From Candidatus Aenigmatarchaeota archaeon (GTDB lineage: Archaea; Aenigmatarchaeota; Aenigmatarchaeia; QMZS01), in the NCBI GenBank assembly GCA_016932615.1, contig JAFGCN010000007.1, forward strand, positions 99,325 through 163,324: 64,000 nucleotides of DNA. The letters are read 5' to 3'. This document shows, piece after piece, positions 24,795-32,861 of the stretch (positions within the stretch are counted from its first letter, which is position 1; each line of letters begins with the position of its first letter). The notes beneath the pieces are model-generated. The model was not told the DNA's origin. It ran no database searches and worked only from the letters and a program-made list of their open reading frames with translations. Both the position numbers and the translations under genes were made by a program.

Positions 24795-26269
24795 TTTTCA
24801 ACCCTCTCAAGAACGGCATTCATTAATGTCTCTTTTTCTTCTTTACTGAGCCCTTCTGAAATTGTAACCATGCACGCAAGGTGCTTTCTAAGCCCGATTT
24901 TGACTCCTTCAGGGGTTTCCTGGGTGCAGTATTTTGCCCAGTGGGTTCCATGAAGCTCACGCGCCTCCGGGTGCTCCTGTGATGATGAAAGCATTGAAAT
25001 AACAGCCCTCATGTTTGAAAGCCGGCGCACATAATTTACCCTGTCAAGCCGCTGAGCGACTCCAGCCCTTCCTCCGACCCACTGTCCGGTGGCCAGGGAC
25101 GAAACAATCCTCCTTGTGATGTAGTTTGACTCGAACAATGCCTGGATTACAGGGTATTTCTTTCTCTTGGTAAGCCGCTGGTAATTGTACCTTACCCTGC
25201 TTGAAAGCCCATTCTTTCCAAGGAAAAGAGACCTCAGCAAAACGTCCATAAAGTAGCCGGAAAGCCGGATTCTCTTGTTTGCAAGGTGGTCTATGTCATC
25301 GCCCCTCTGGCTTTCCATGCCAATTTTTATGAGCCGCCTTGCGACATGAGCCAAATATTTTGCCTTTATCTGCTGGTCTTTTGGCTCGGTTCCAAGGTGG
25401 TGGAGCAAGAAGTTGTTAAGAAGGTTCTGGACCCTCTCCTCGGGGGTTTCCTTTCCCATGCCTTTGACGAACTTCTGAAGGAACGTAAGCGCGTCTTCCC
25501 TGGACTTTACCTCCTCGAACTCGTAGATGTTTGTAAGGACTTCATCCTCCATCTTGGGGGCCACTGCCAGACTCTGGATTATCTGCTGGTCGGTTTCGAG
25601 CCCCAGCGCCCTTATTACAACAATAAGCGGCACGTTTCTGAGGTTTGAAAAGTTCATGTAGAGGATTTTGTCTTTTCTTTCAATCATGTGCCTCTGGATG
25701 TACTGGTCCTTTTCGGAGTTAATCCTTGCCATCTCGTTCTTTTTCTCCTTTGTTGCTACAAGCCGGTTATTTGCAACCTCCTCGACGCCGATAATGACCT
25801 TTTCTGTTCCGTTGATTATAAAGTAGCCGCCAGGGTCCTGAGGGTCTTCGCCGATTTCGACCAATTCTTCAGGAGTGAGCTTGGAAATGGGGTCAAGTGA
25901 CGACTTGACCATTATTGGAAAGTCGCAAAGCTTGATTTTTTCCGGCTCCTGTGGGATTTCATTTGCGACCAAAACAGTCGTTACATAAAGAGGGCAGGAG
26001 TAGTTGAGGTTTCGGATTATCGCCTCCATAGGGGTAATCTTTCTCTCATAGCCGTCCGCCTCCTTTATGACCGGCTCTCCAAAGGATACTTTCCACAAAA
26101 CAAGCTTTAAGTTGTCTTCAAGAGGAATCTGGCCAATAGAGTCGATAATCTGCTGGATTCCGCCAGTAACAAACTGGTTGTATGACCTTAAGTGGTGCTT
26201 TACGGCGATGTCTGAGAGCTCATTTTCAATAACGTGCCTGAAACCCTCAAAAAGCATCTTATCGTTCAT
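24791..26269 (-). CDS. rpoB2: RNA polymerase subunit B'' (N-terminal half of beta)
   Basis: 492 residues, the lobe/protrusion half of split beta. Signatures are YVTTVLVANEIP, DPGGYFIINGTEKVIIGVEE, DDIDHLANKRIRLSG (fork region), NYITRRIVSSLATGQWVGGR, and LSNMRAVISMLSSSQEHPEARELHGTHWAKYCTQETPEG-like C-terminus. It overlaps rpoH (26269/26266) by 4 bases and rpoB1 by 4 bases, giving a tightly coupled rpoH-rpoB2-rpoB1 operon. Confidence 0.97.
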   Translation of the reverse strand: MNDKMLFEGFRHVIENELSDIAVKHHLRSYNQFVTGGIQQIIDSIGQIPLEDNLKLVLWKVSFGEPVIKEADGYERKITPMEAIIRNLNYSCPLYVTTVLVANEIPQEPEKIKLCDFPIMVKSSLDPISKLTPEELVEIGEDPQDPGGYFIINGTEKVIIGVEEVANNRLVATKEKKNEMARINSEKDQYIQRHMIERKDKILYMNFSNLRNVPLIVVIRALGLETDQQIIQSLAVAPKMEDEVLTNIYEFEEVKSREDALTFLQKFVKGMGKETPEERVQNLLNNFLLHHLGTEPKDQQIKAKYLAHVARRLIKIGMESQRGDDIDHLANKRIRLSGYFMDVLLRSLFLGKNGLSSRVRYNYQRLTKRKKYPVIQALFESNYITRRIVSSLATGQWVGGRAGVAQRLDRVNYVRRLSNMRAVISMLSSSQEHPEARELHGTHWAKYCTQETPEGVKIGLRKHLACMVTISEGLSKEEKETLMNAVLERVEK

Positions 26270-26508
26270 ACGGCCACCCTGTAATAAAGGTAAGTGCCCT
26301 CATCATCAAGGACATTCCTCCTTATTTCAAATAAATCCCCTACTTTTGGGTCAAAAACCCTGATTGCGGGGTCTTTAACGCTGATTTTAGGCATGTTTTT
26401 CTCGGTCGCGCTGAACTTCTCAAAAATTGCCTGCTTTTCCTCCTCAGTGAGTTTCCTGTGCTCAGGAACCAGAAAATGCTCGTTAACCGGAATTTCTTTT
26501 TTTACCAT
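26266..26508 (-). CDS. rpoH: RNA polymerase subunit H (Rpb5-like)
   Basis: 80 residues, the standard length. It starts MVKKEIPVNEHFLVPEHRKL and carries the conserved MPKISVKDPAIRVFDPKVGD and LFEIRR...YYRVAV end. The open frame extends further upstream to 26634, but that part is the tRNA-Lys gene, and homology begins at ATG 26508. The ATG lies only 11 bases after the 3' end of tRNA-Lys, so the operon is probably co-transcribed with or processed from the tRNA. Confidence 0.95.
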   Translation of the reverse strand: MVKKEIPVNEHFLVPEHRKLTEEEKQAIFEKFSATEKNMPKISVKDPAIRVFDPKVGDLFEIRRNVLDDEGTYLYYRVAV

Positions 26509-26532
26509 GGTATGTTTTTTGGGCCCGACGCG

Positions 26533-26562
26533 ATTTTCGGTGGCGTCTTTTCGGACATCCTT
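26533..26562 (-). other. tRNA-Lys intron 3 (after T-loop, 60/61)
   Basis: 30 bases, containing GTCC...GGAC-like pairing (ATGTCCGAAAAGACGCC) and ending GAAAAT before CGCGT. Intron 2 of tRNA-Val ends the same way (GAAAAT). Confidence 0.65.
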
Positions 26563-26569
26563 ATTCGAA

Positions 26570-26606
26570 TTCGCGGACAAGCACCCCTTTTTGGGAGATG
26601 TTTTCT
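26570..26606 (-). other. tRNA-Lys intron 2 (between T-stem and T-loop, 53/54)
   Basis: 37 bases with a CTCCC...GGGGTG-like short hairpin. The boundaries are set by the T-stem GCGCG and the exact T-loop TTCGAAT. Confidence 0.65.
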
Positions 26607-26622
26607 CGCGCGACACCCGGAT

Positions 26623-26726
26623 ATCTTTGTGCACCGTTTTTACCTGTCGTCATAGGGCATTATATTAATACCCTCAAAACTTTTAAACTCGACATAGCCG
26701 CCTCCTATTTAAGGCGGAAATGCCCT
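26623..26726 (-). other. tRNA-Lys intron 1 (anticodon loop 37/38)
   Basis: 104 bases. GGGCAT at its start can pair with ATGCCC near its 3' part, enclosing an inner CCGCC/GGCGG hairpin. It does not share the AAGCTTTTC family hairpin of the other tRNA introns. Confidence 0.75.
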
Positions 26727-26814
26727 TAAAAGTCCGGTGCTCTACCAGCCTGAGCTACGGGCCCACTTATATACTTTGGAGGATAGTTTTAAATTCTGCA
26801 GGGAAGCGACTATT

Positions 26815-27414
26815 ATGGAAAGGATAGAAAAGGTATTCAAAAAGTTAAAGGATAAGAAACTGATACCTGTCTGGCTAAAACTTGAAAAAAGTACCTTTAC
26901 CTCCAATTTCGGCTCCGGTCCAATAGACCGAATTCAAAAAAGAATCAGCTATAGCCCTAAGTATGCTACCATTGCCGAAAATGCACTAATCTTCACCTTA
27001 CTCCACGAAGCCCATCACGCCCAAAGCAAACAAAGAAGCGACCTAGTACTATTGCTGACCCCCCTACTCGGGTTAATTGGCTTATCCTTGGTCCATTATT
27101 ACCAAATCCGATACTTGGAAATTGCACTCCAGCCAGGGGCACATATTTTATGGTCCATACTCATATTAGGACTTTTGTGGTTCTACTTTAAAAGTTGGTT
27201 GAAGCAGGACGAAATAGACGCTGACCTATGGGCAGCCATTCAGATGAAGGATAAGTTAAACATTAAAAAACCCAGCAATGCCCTCAAAGCCACCCTCAAA
27301 GAGCTAACTGTAGGGGCAAAGACGAACCGTCTGGTAAGAGTAATAGCCTCGTCCATAGACTATCACCCCTCTGAAGAGGAAAGACTGAGACTAATTAGAG
27401 TATATGAGAGCTAA
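26815..27414 (+). CDS. Membrane-embedded M48-like zinc metalloprotease
   Basis: 199 residues from ATG 26815. The zinc motif LLHEAHHAQ (HEAHH at 64-68) and a downstream QDEIDADLWA (E133, D137; the ExxAD third-ligand pattern) match M48-type peptidases. Between them are two hydrophobic segments (LVLLLTPLLGLIGLSL and ILWSILILGLLWFYF), so the active site would face the membrane surface, as in HtpX/CAAX proteases. It is shorter than HtpX (about 290). A TATA-like CTTATATACTTT lies upstream, back to back with the tRNA-Lys promoter. Confidence 0.7.
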   Translation: MERIEKVFKKLKDKKLIPVWLKLEKSTFTSNFGSGPIDRIQKRISYSPKYATIAENALIFTLLHEAHHAQSKQRSDLVLLLTPLLGLIGLSLVHYYQIRYLEIALQPGAHILWSILILGLLWFYFKSWLKQDEIDADLWAAIQMKDKLNIKKPSNALKATLKELTVGAKTNRLVRVIASSIDYHPSEEERLRLIRVYES

Positions 27415-27466
27415 ACTCTTAACGCCCTCCAGATAATCGGTCATTTGCCCTTCTTCCGGGCAGCTA

Positions 27467-27679
27467 CTAGCGCGAGTCTCTAAGCCTCTCAACAATCACC
27501 TTCATCCTGCTTACATCAACAGAACCCTCTCTTTCAAGCACCTCTATACGCCTGAAAAGAGCTTCAGAAATACTGAGGGCATCAAGGTTCCATGGTTCAA
27601 GCCCTTCTTCAAGAATAATCTCCTTTAGGATATTTTCCCAGTTTGCTCCTTCCCTGATGAGATTTAAGGATTTGCCCAT
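27467..27679 (-). CDS. Short ScpA-like protein
   Basis: 70 residues. ANWENILKEIILEEGLEPWNL followed by DALSISEALFRRIEVLE resembles the N-terminal SMC-binding region of ScpA kleisins (consensus DWEEIIYEIVKREGMDPWDIDI). The C-terminal winged helix is absent, while full ScpA is over 200 residues. It could be a miniature kleisin or a remnant. No smc or scpB lies nearby. It is followed by a small membrane protein in the same direction. Confidence 0.5.
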   Translation of the reverse strand: MGKSLNLIREGANWENILKEIILEEGLEPWNLDALSISEALFRRIEVLEREGSVDVSRMKVIVERLRDSR

Positions 27680-27707
27680 AATGAAACTCCCCCAAATAAT
27701 CTTTCAA

Positions 27708-28079
27708 TTATTTTCCCCTCCTTCCTGCCTTTTTAGCCGCATTCACCGGCTCGATATTGACCCTTGCCAGGGATTCCGGCACCTCCAGCCCCTGAAGCTC
27801 AGGCGGGCGGTCACCCAGGAGCGGCTCAAGCTTCTTTCGAAGGTTTGTTGGCGTTTCTATTCCCCTCTCGTGAAGCTCGATTTCAAGCCCTAGGTTGTGG
27901 ACTTTTCCGCCAAGGTACGAGCAGATGAAAAGAAAGAGTATAAATGCGGCGAAAAGGGCAATCACAGATGCGCCAGAGAAGAAAAAAATGGCCATAATCG
28001 GGAAGATTATCGGAAAGACCATAATCAGAAGCCCCAGAAGGCGGACGAACTTTCCCAGATAGCGCATAGCCCGGCCCAT
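27708..28079 (-). CDS. Small membrane protein, unknown
   Basis: 123 residues with two membrane helices (LLGLLIMVFPIIFPIMAIFF and SVIALFAAFILFLFICSYLGG) and a soluble, basic C-terminal half ending KKAGRRGK. Its start overlaps the stop of the next upstream gene by one base (TGATG), so they are co-translated. No family is recognised. Confidence 0.6.
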   Translation of the reverse strand: MGRAMRYLGKFVRLLGLLIMVFPIIFPIMAIFFFSGASVIALFAAFILFLFICSYLGGKVHNLGLEIELHERGIETPTNLRKKLEPLLGDRPPELQGLEVPESLARVNIEPVNAAKKAGRRGK

Positions 28080-28336
28080 CAGTTAGTAAGAACCTTCCAG
28101 ATAACAAGCGAGAGAATAAACGCAATAACCGCTAAAACCCACACCTCATTTCTTTTTGCCGAATGCTTCGGGTAAACTATCTTGTCAGATCCTTTTGGCT
28201 GAGACCAGGCGATTTTCTTGTTGCAAAGAAGGCAGCCCTGCTTCCAGTCCTGGACGTTTGAAGAACTTACATGGTCTGAAACGGCCGCTCTTCCCCATTT
28301 GTGGAAACCAAGCCGGCAGCGAAGGGGCTTTCCCAT
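28079..28336 (-). CDS. Zinc-ribbon membrane protein, unknown
   Basis: 85 residues. The N-terminal RCRLGFHKWG and later CLLCNKK supply four possible zinc ligands (C, H, C, C) like the short bacterial and archaeal CRxGxHxW proteins. One membrane helix (VWVLAVIAFILSLVIWKVL) closes the protein, so the ribbon probably faces the cytoplasm. It forms an operon with the downstream membrane protein. Confidence 0.55.
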   Translation of the reverse strand: MGKPLRCRLGFHKWGRAAVSDHVSSSNVQDWKQGCLLCNKKIAWSQPKGSDKIVYPKHSAKRNEVWVLAVIAFILSLVIWKVLTN

Positions 28337-28360
28337 TATTAAGATACAATAAAAAATAAG

Positions 28361-28558
28361 CGCCGGGGGTGAGACTCGAACTCACGACCCTCACGGGACT
28401 GGTTTACTCATTTAATAATCGACTTCCCAAAAGGAAGGTAGAAAGCGTCAATAATATTTCGCGAAGCGCGAAACTGCTTTCTTTTGCTCCTGAAGCTTTT
28501 CTTTTGCAAAGAAAAGCTTCATTCGAGACCAGCGCATTAACCGCTCTGCCACCCCGGC
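28361..28558 (-). tRNA. tRNA-Ser(CGA) with one intron
   Basis: The acceptor GCCGGGG (28558-28552) pairs with CCCCGGC (28368-28362), and G73 is at 28361. The anticodon stem is CTGGT with ACCAG (28403-28399), and the loop reads CTCGAA+A, giving anticodon CGA. A long variable arm CCCGTGAGGG marks it as class II, and the T-arm is GTGAG-TTCGAGT-CTCAC. A 117-base intron follows A37. The mature tRNA is 81 nt. Confidence 0.93.
28405..28521 (-). other. tRNA-Ser(CGA) intron (37/38), family intron
   Basis: 117 bases. It opens TGAAGCTTTTCTTT with complement AAAGAAAAGCTTCA, then GCAAAAGAAAGC, then the hairpin TTTCGCGCTTCGCGAAA. A further 50 bases have no counterpart in the shorter family members. Confidence 0.85.
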
Positions 28559-28623
28559 ATAAACATATCCACAAGAAAAGAAAATAATCATAAACTGCAC
28601 AAAGAGCTTATTAGTGCAGAGAT

Positions 28624-28998
28624 TCATCTCAGATATCTCCTGGCCGTCCTAGCCGCCGATTTTATATGTCCACGGCCATTATAAAGCTCTCCAGCAGTCC
28701 GAAGGGCAAGCATACTCAAAAAAGCATATTTTAAGGGCGTATTGTCAACAGAGTAGTATGAAAGCGTTAGAAACGTTCCTGCAAAAGTTGCCCTTCGGGT
28801 TATTGTATTGACAACCATCTCACCATACATATCTTTTGAATAATCCTTGCTCTTTCCAAAAAATTTTCCTTTTGTTTCAGGGGACATGACAATACCAGAT
28901 ACCCCTTGCCCAACCCCATCAAAAAAACTCTCAAGCAATACCCTACCCGGCTTCTTAGAGCCATATTCAGGCAACTCCATTAAGTCCATCTTTCCCAT
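28624..28998 (-). CDS. Hypothetical protein
   Basis: 124 residues. The middle is weakly hydrophobic (RRATFAGTFLTLSYYSVDNT, then PLKYAFLSMLALRTAGEL), possibly two short membrane segments, and the C-terminus is strongly basic (HIKSAARTARRYLR). The layout recalls the small two-helix proteins at 33-34.5 kb. No family is recognised. Confidence 0.5.
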   Translation of the reverse strand: MGKMDLMELPEYGSKKPGRVLLESFFDGVGQGVSGIVMSPETKGKFFGKSKDYSKDMYGEMVVNTITRRATFAGTFLTLSYYSVDNTPLKYAFLSMLALRTAGELYNGRGHIKSAARTARRYLR

Positions 28999-29045
28999 AC
29001 AAGAACTAAAAAATAAATATGAAACTATGTAAAGCGACTAGAATT

Positions 29046-29687
29046 ATGATAAAGCTCATAATCAATGCTGACGACTTTGGCTATAGCCCCGTATTCAATG
29101 AGAAAATACTCGACCTTCTTGAAAGAGGCGTGATAAAATCAACAACGGTGATGGTCAACAGGCTTTATAAAACCCAGGAAAGGCAGATTAAGCGGCTAAT
29201 CGCCCTTGAAAAGGCAGGAAGAATCGGGGTCGGGCTTCACATCGAATTTCCCTCAGGCCTGCCGACAGAAGAAGATATGGACAACCAGTACAAAAAATTC
29301 AAGGAAATATTTGGCTTCAATCCTAGCCATATTGACCTCCACAAGAGAATTAGTGATGAATCTTTTGTAAAAACTGTGAGCGAATTTGCAAAGTCAAAAG
29401 GGCTCCCCGTAAGAAACCATGGCTTCAAGACAAAAGCAAAAATGACAACGCACCCCGCTTTTTATAATCCAACCTGGGTCTTATATCTTTCAGAATGCAA
29501 GGATTTTCTTGAAAAGGCCAAAGATGGGGAATCGTGCGAAATAATAACCCACCCTGGCGAATATGACCCTGATTCCAAATCGAAAGTTAATGAGATTAGG
29601 CAGAACAATTACTACGTCCTTCTCCTACTGGATAAATGGCTTAAACAGCAGAAAAATATCAAGGTAATCAGCTACAAGGAGCTTTAG
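29046..29687 (+). CDS. YdjC/ChbG-family carbohydrate deacetylase
   Basis: 213 residues from ATG 29046, chosen because the family begins at MIKLIINADDFGYS. The metal and catalytic motifs follow: ADDFG (Asp pair), GVGLHIEFPSG (His), IDLHKRI (His), and EIITHPGEYD (His/Asp). By family knowledge it removes N-acetyl groups from amino sugars or oligosaccharides. The substrate is unknown; a link to surface glycans would fit. Confidence 0.88.
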   Translation: MIKLIINADDFGYSPVFNEKILDLLERGVIKSTTVMVNRLYKTQERQIKRLIALEKAGRIGVGLHIEFPSGLPTEEDMDNQYKKFKEIFGFNPSHIDLHKRISDESFVKTVSEFAKSKGLPVRNHGFKTKAKMTTHPAFYNPTWVLYLSECKDFLEKAKDGESCEIITHPGEYDPDSKSKVNEIRQNNYYVLLLLDKWLKQQKNIKVISYKEL

Positions 29688-29693
29688 AAAAAA

Positions 29694-30376
29694 CTATCTT
29701 GAAATAGGGAGATATTTGGGGTTATTTCTGGGCAGGGAAAAATGGCTTAAATTATAGATTTCAGAGCACGTTTTTGCAAGGCCCTGAAAACCCGCAAAAT
29801 AATCTATGATGTCCCGGCGAGAGCCATTGAATCCGATATCCTCTAGACCCTCCTCTGGAAAGTCAAACAGAACCCTAATCCAATCACTGCAATAATCAAA
29901 GGTTTCTTTTGGGGACATGATGCTCGTGAATTTGCTAATTTTGGCATTGCCTCTTTTGTTCAGTACGTGACCCGCTTCATCCAAAAGCTTCGAATATTTT
30001 ATCAAATAAAAATTCCATGGATTCTCAAAAAACTGAGAAGCCCTATCCGGAGAAAGGCCTATTGAGATACAATCTTCAGGTATATGATCAACCTTTGCAT
30101 AAATTGGGCTATCTGGACTGCAGATCCTCTCTTTTCCAGAGAATCGCTGTTGGTTTTCGTCAACAACCCAAACCAAAGGCGTATTTCGCCTCGAGTATCT
30201 GGAATCATATACTTCTTGCCTCCATCTTCTTTAAGCCAGCCCCCCATCCAAGCAAAAGATTGATCTTCTCCTAAAAGCTTCGAATCAATGTGTGGAAGGG
30301 CAAACCAGCGAGTCATCTCTCCATCATATAAGCGTCTCCAGCCCGTCCTTTGCTCAGAATTCATAAAATGAGACAA
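29694..30376 (-). pseudogene. Hypothetical gene broken by a frameshift
   Basis: Two overlapping minus-strand frames form one protein. The first (from ATG 30376, MSHFMNSEQRTGWRRLYDGE) runs to KKYMIPD and then loses coherence. The second carries on from about YSRRNTPLVWVVDENQQRF to the stop at 29694, but has no proper start of its own (only TTG at 30176). The junction is about 30180-30205. The joined product would be about 226 residues with no recognised family. A one-base indel, a sequencing error or a programmed shift could explain it. Confidence 0.6.
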
Positions 30377-30397
30377 TATTTCTAGTTAAAGCATATT

Positions 30398-31657
30398 ATG
30401 CTACAAGCCCCAAAAGGAACCAAGGACTACCTCCCGGCAGAGATGCGAAAAAGGCGATTCGTGATGGATAGAATCCGGGAAGTTTTCGAGAAGTACGGCT
30501 ACTCTGAAGTCTGCACCCCTGCCTTTGAGAATATTGAAGTCTTCGAGAAAAAAGGCGGGATTGGCGACGAAAACATAAAGGACATTTACAGGTTTCAGGA
30601 CAAGTCCGAGAGATGGCTTGGCCTTCGCTTCGAGATGACTATAGTGATGCCACGGCTACTCATGGCAAACCCCAACCTGCCTAAGCCCATCAAGTGGTAC
30701 TACGTCGCAAACCTGTGGAGGTATGAAGCCACAAGAAAGGGGAGGCAAAGGGAGTTCTGGCAGGCAGGCGTAGAAAACATGGGGAAAAAAGACGAGCTTG
30801 TTGACGCGGAAATCCTTGCGATAACCTATGATGCGCTTAAGGCAATCGGAATAGAAAACTTCACGATGAAGGTAAATTCCCGAAAACTGATTTCAAAAAT
30901 CGCGGACAAATACTCTATCAAGGACAAGACCGGATTTTTCCGGCTTATTGACAAGAAAGAAAAAATGCCCCAAAAAATCTGGGCTGACGAGCTTTCAGGG
31001 TTTTTCAAAAAGGAAAAAGACGCAGAAGAATTCATGAATATTTCGAAGATGCCCTGGAAAGAGGCCAAAAAGGAACTGTCATCTTTTGCAAAAGAGGATA
31101 TAGACTATCTCGAGAAAATACTTGACTACTCAAAATCCTTCGGAATTGACAAAAATAACCTAGAAATAGACCTGCTTCTCATGAGAGGGCTTGACTATTA
31201 CACGGATTTTATTTTCGAGACTGTTGTGCCTGGCGAAAAAGACCTTGGCTCAATTGCAGGCGGCGGGAGGTACGACACGATGATGGAAAGCTTTGGCGCG
31301 CCTTCAACTCCTGCGACAGGGATGGCAATAGGGATTGAAAGGGTTATGGAGATTCTAGGAGACAAGCTGAAAACAGAAAGTCCGCTAGATGTTTTGATTC
31401 TTCCAATCGAGGAAACTTTCATGAAGAACGCAGTCGAGCTTGCAAAAAACCTGAGGGCCGAAGGAATAAAGTGCGACATCGAGATAATGCGAAGCAACTT
31501 CAAGAAGAAGATGGCTTATGCCTCAGACATTGGAGCCAGATTTGTCGCAATAATCGGAAAGGACGAGGCCGAGAAAGGCCTTTACACGCTAAAGAATATG
31601 GAAACCAGTGAGCAGAAAACGGTTGCGCTGAAAGATACCCTAAAACTCCTTAAATAG
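30398..31657 (+). CDS. hisS: Histidyl-tRNA synthetase
   Basis: 419 residues, a class II synthetase. Motif 1 is around APKGTKDYLPAEMRKRRFVM, motif 2 contains VANLWRYEATRKGRQREFWQAGVE, and the histidine-A motif region reads LLMRGLDYYTDFIFE. Motif 3 is GGGRYDTMMESFG...TGMAIGIERVMEI. The C-terminal anticodon domain is complete (VLILPIEETFMKNAVELAKNL to the end). Normal length. Confidence 0.96.
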   Translation: MLQAPKGTKDYLPAEMRKRRFVMDRIREVFEKYGYSEVCTPAFENIEVFEKKGGIGDENIKDIYRFQDKSERWLGLRFEMTIVMPRLLMANPNLPKPIKWYYVANLWRYEATRKGRQREFWQAGVENMGKKDELVDAEILAITYDALKAIGIENFTMKVNSRKLISKIADKYSIKDKTGFFRLIDKKEKMPQKIWADELSGFFKKEKDAEEFMNISKMPWKEAKKELSSFAKEDIDYLEKILDYSKSFGIDKNNLEIDLLLMRGLDYYTDFIFETVVPGEKDLGSIAGGGRYDTMMESFGAPSTPATGMAIGIERVMEILGDKLKTESPLDVLILPIEETFMKNAVELAKNLRAEGIKCDIEIMRSNFKKKMAYASDIGARFVAIIGKDEAEKGLYTLKNMETSEQKTVALKDTLKLLK

Positions 31658-31723
31658 ACTGTCTAGAGATAACCAGAAAAATAACTTGAAACAAATGTAA
31701 AAAAATCAAAGGTGTGTTCTAAA

Positions 31724-32110
31724 CTACTTGAGCATATGGTCAAGCTCCTGGTCTACGACCTGAAGGAAGCTTACCTGGACTTTGAGGTAGTCGAGCGTGA
31801 GCTTCGTGCTTGGAAGGGATGACCCGCATTCCTTCTTTATCACGACTCCAAGTGCGTTGAAGTATTCACTCCAGTTCTTTACGATCTTTTTTGCCAAAAG
31901 AAGGGTCCTCTTGTCGCTCTTTGATTCTGCAAGGAAGATGGAGCTTACAAGGCAGGTGAGCTCGTAGTTGTACTTGTTTACCGCCATCATGAACGGCCTT
32001 CCTGAATCCGGTGCTGCCTTAAGGCAGGCATCGCTTGAAGGAATCTTTAGCTTTGCTGCTTGCTTCTTAGCTGATGCATGCTTTTTCGGGGAAAGGGTTT
32101 TTAGTTTCAT
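31724..32110 (-). CDS. Small helical protein, paralogue of the 32.9 kb gene
   Basis: 128 residues with a basic, low-complexity start (MKLKTLSPKKHASAKKQAAKL). The helical body AKKIVKNWSEYFNALGVVIKKE...LDYLKVQVSFLQVVDQEL matches the pattern AKEISDTWVDYFKALRTLVEKN...NAYIESQVKLFTLKSKEL of the 32862-33224 protein, so the two are paralogues. No known family. Its start overlaps the stop of the gene upstream by 4 bases. Confidence 0.6.
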   Translation of the reverse strand: MKLKTLSPKKHASAKKQAAKLKIPSSDACLKAAPDSGRPFMMAVNKYNYELTCLVSSIFLAESKSDKRTLLLAKKIVKNWSEYFNALGVVIKKECGSSLPSTKLTLDYLKVQVSFLQVVDQELDHMLK

Positions 32111-32766
32111 ACTGCGCCCTTGCTTACCACTGCGGGGGATGCTGCATAAAGTTGCTCCCTCATTTCTGGACTCACTTCAAGACCGCTCAATGCTGTTGCA
32201 AAAGAATCACCTGCGTCAAGTGCTTCTCCATAAGTCATAGCAGAGGGCACAGCATTCATTGCGCCTTTGAATCCAACCGGAACTACTTCACCAGCATGGG
32301 TATCTATTCCAGTACCAGCTATGCTGCCATAGGTTTCCCTAAAGCCCTGAGAAAGCTGCTCTTTTGCGCTGCCTATCGCCCCATCTGCAATACGCTTGGT
32401 CTCCTCGAATCCTTCAGCTGAAGCTATACCTTCTTCAATCGTTGTTTGGGCATATTGTCCTGACTGGTCAAGGCGAGCCAATAAGGCATTGCCAAGCGCT
32501 TCCTTTGTTTCTCCAGGTGGCTCCATCATGTAAGCTCCTTCTAATTCCTGGACAGTTTCATAACTCGACTCAAGGTTGCCGTATGCTTCTGCAGCCACTT
32601 TGCCATGACCGATAGCGCCGTCAACCACTGGCCTTGCCTGATCGTATCCCTGAACCAATGTGTCTTTAGCTCCTGCTGCTGCGTCCTTCAAAGGTTCTAC
32701 ATTTAAGTTCTCAAAGGCGCAATTAACCACTTTATATGCTTCTCCTAAGTCTTCTAGATTTATCAT
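32107..32766 (-). CDS. Helical protein with repeated segments, unknown
   Basis: 219 residues from ATG 32766, with the TATA box CTATATATATAT 17-28 bases before it. The sequence is rich in Ala, Gly and Glu, with amphipathic stretches such as VVDGAIGHGKVAAEAYGNLE and RIADGAIGSAKEQLSQGFRE; these two share the phrase DGAIG and may be internal repeats. There is no signal peptide or membrane helix. It is coupled by a 4-base overlap to the small helical protein downstream. Function unknown. Confidence 0.6.
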   Translation of the reverse strand: MINLEDLGEAYKVVNCAFENLNVEPLKDAAAGAKDTLVQGYDQARPVVDGAIGHGKVAAEAYGNLESSYETVQELEGAYMMEPPGETKEALGNALLARLDQSGQYAQTTIEEGIASAEGFEETKRIADGAIGSAKEQLSQGFRETYGSIAGTGIDTHAGEVVPVGFKGAMNAVPSAMTYGEALDAGDSFATALSGLEVSPEMREQLYAASPAVVSKGAV

Positions 32767-32782
32767 AAATATACCTTTCCTG

Positions 32783-32794
32783 ATATATATATAG
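32783..32794 (-). promoter_or_regulatory. TATA box for the 32107-32766 gene
   Basis: Alternating A/T run CTATATATATAT on the minus strand, ending 17 bases before the ATG at 32766. A clean example of the leaderless spacing used across this window. Confidence 0.5.
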
Positions 32795-32861
32795 CGTCCT
32801 TTCGAAATCGGAAAAATCATACTTCAAAACTTTCAGAATCCAAAAATAAAATCCCTTACAG

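Larger units (their letters stand above)
26520..26764 (-). tRNA. tRNA-Lys(TTT) with three introns
   Basis: The acceptor GGGCCCG (26764-26758) pairs with CGGGCCC (26527-26521), and A73 is at 26520. The D-arm is GCTC/GAGC. The anticodon stem CCGGA (26737-26733) pairs with TCCGG (26621-26617), and the loop CTTTTAA holds TTT at 26730-26728. The T-stem GCGCG (26611-26607) pairs with CGCGT (26532-26528), and a perfect T-loop TTCGAAT lies alone at 26569-26563. Introns of 104, 37 and 30 bases separate these pieces. Without them the tRNA is 74 nt with all arms paired. The two T-arm introns leave the 7-base T-loop as its own exon. Confidence 0.85.

Noticed and set aside
26569-26606. A single T-arm intron in tRNA-Lys instead of two
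   Set aside because: A single cut would leave a T-loop without TTC; the internal TTCGAAT gives an exact 7-base loop and a 74-nt tRNA.
26509-26634. 42-residue N-terminal extension of RpoH
   Set aside because: This stretch is the 3' part of tRNA-Lys with two introns, and RpoH homology begins at 26508.
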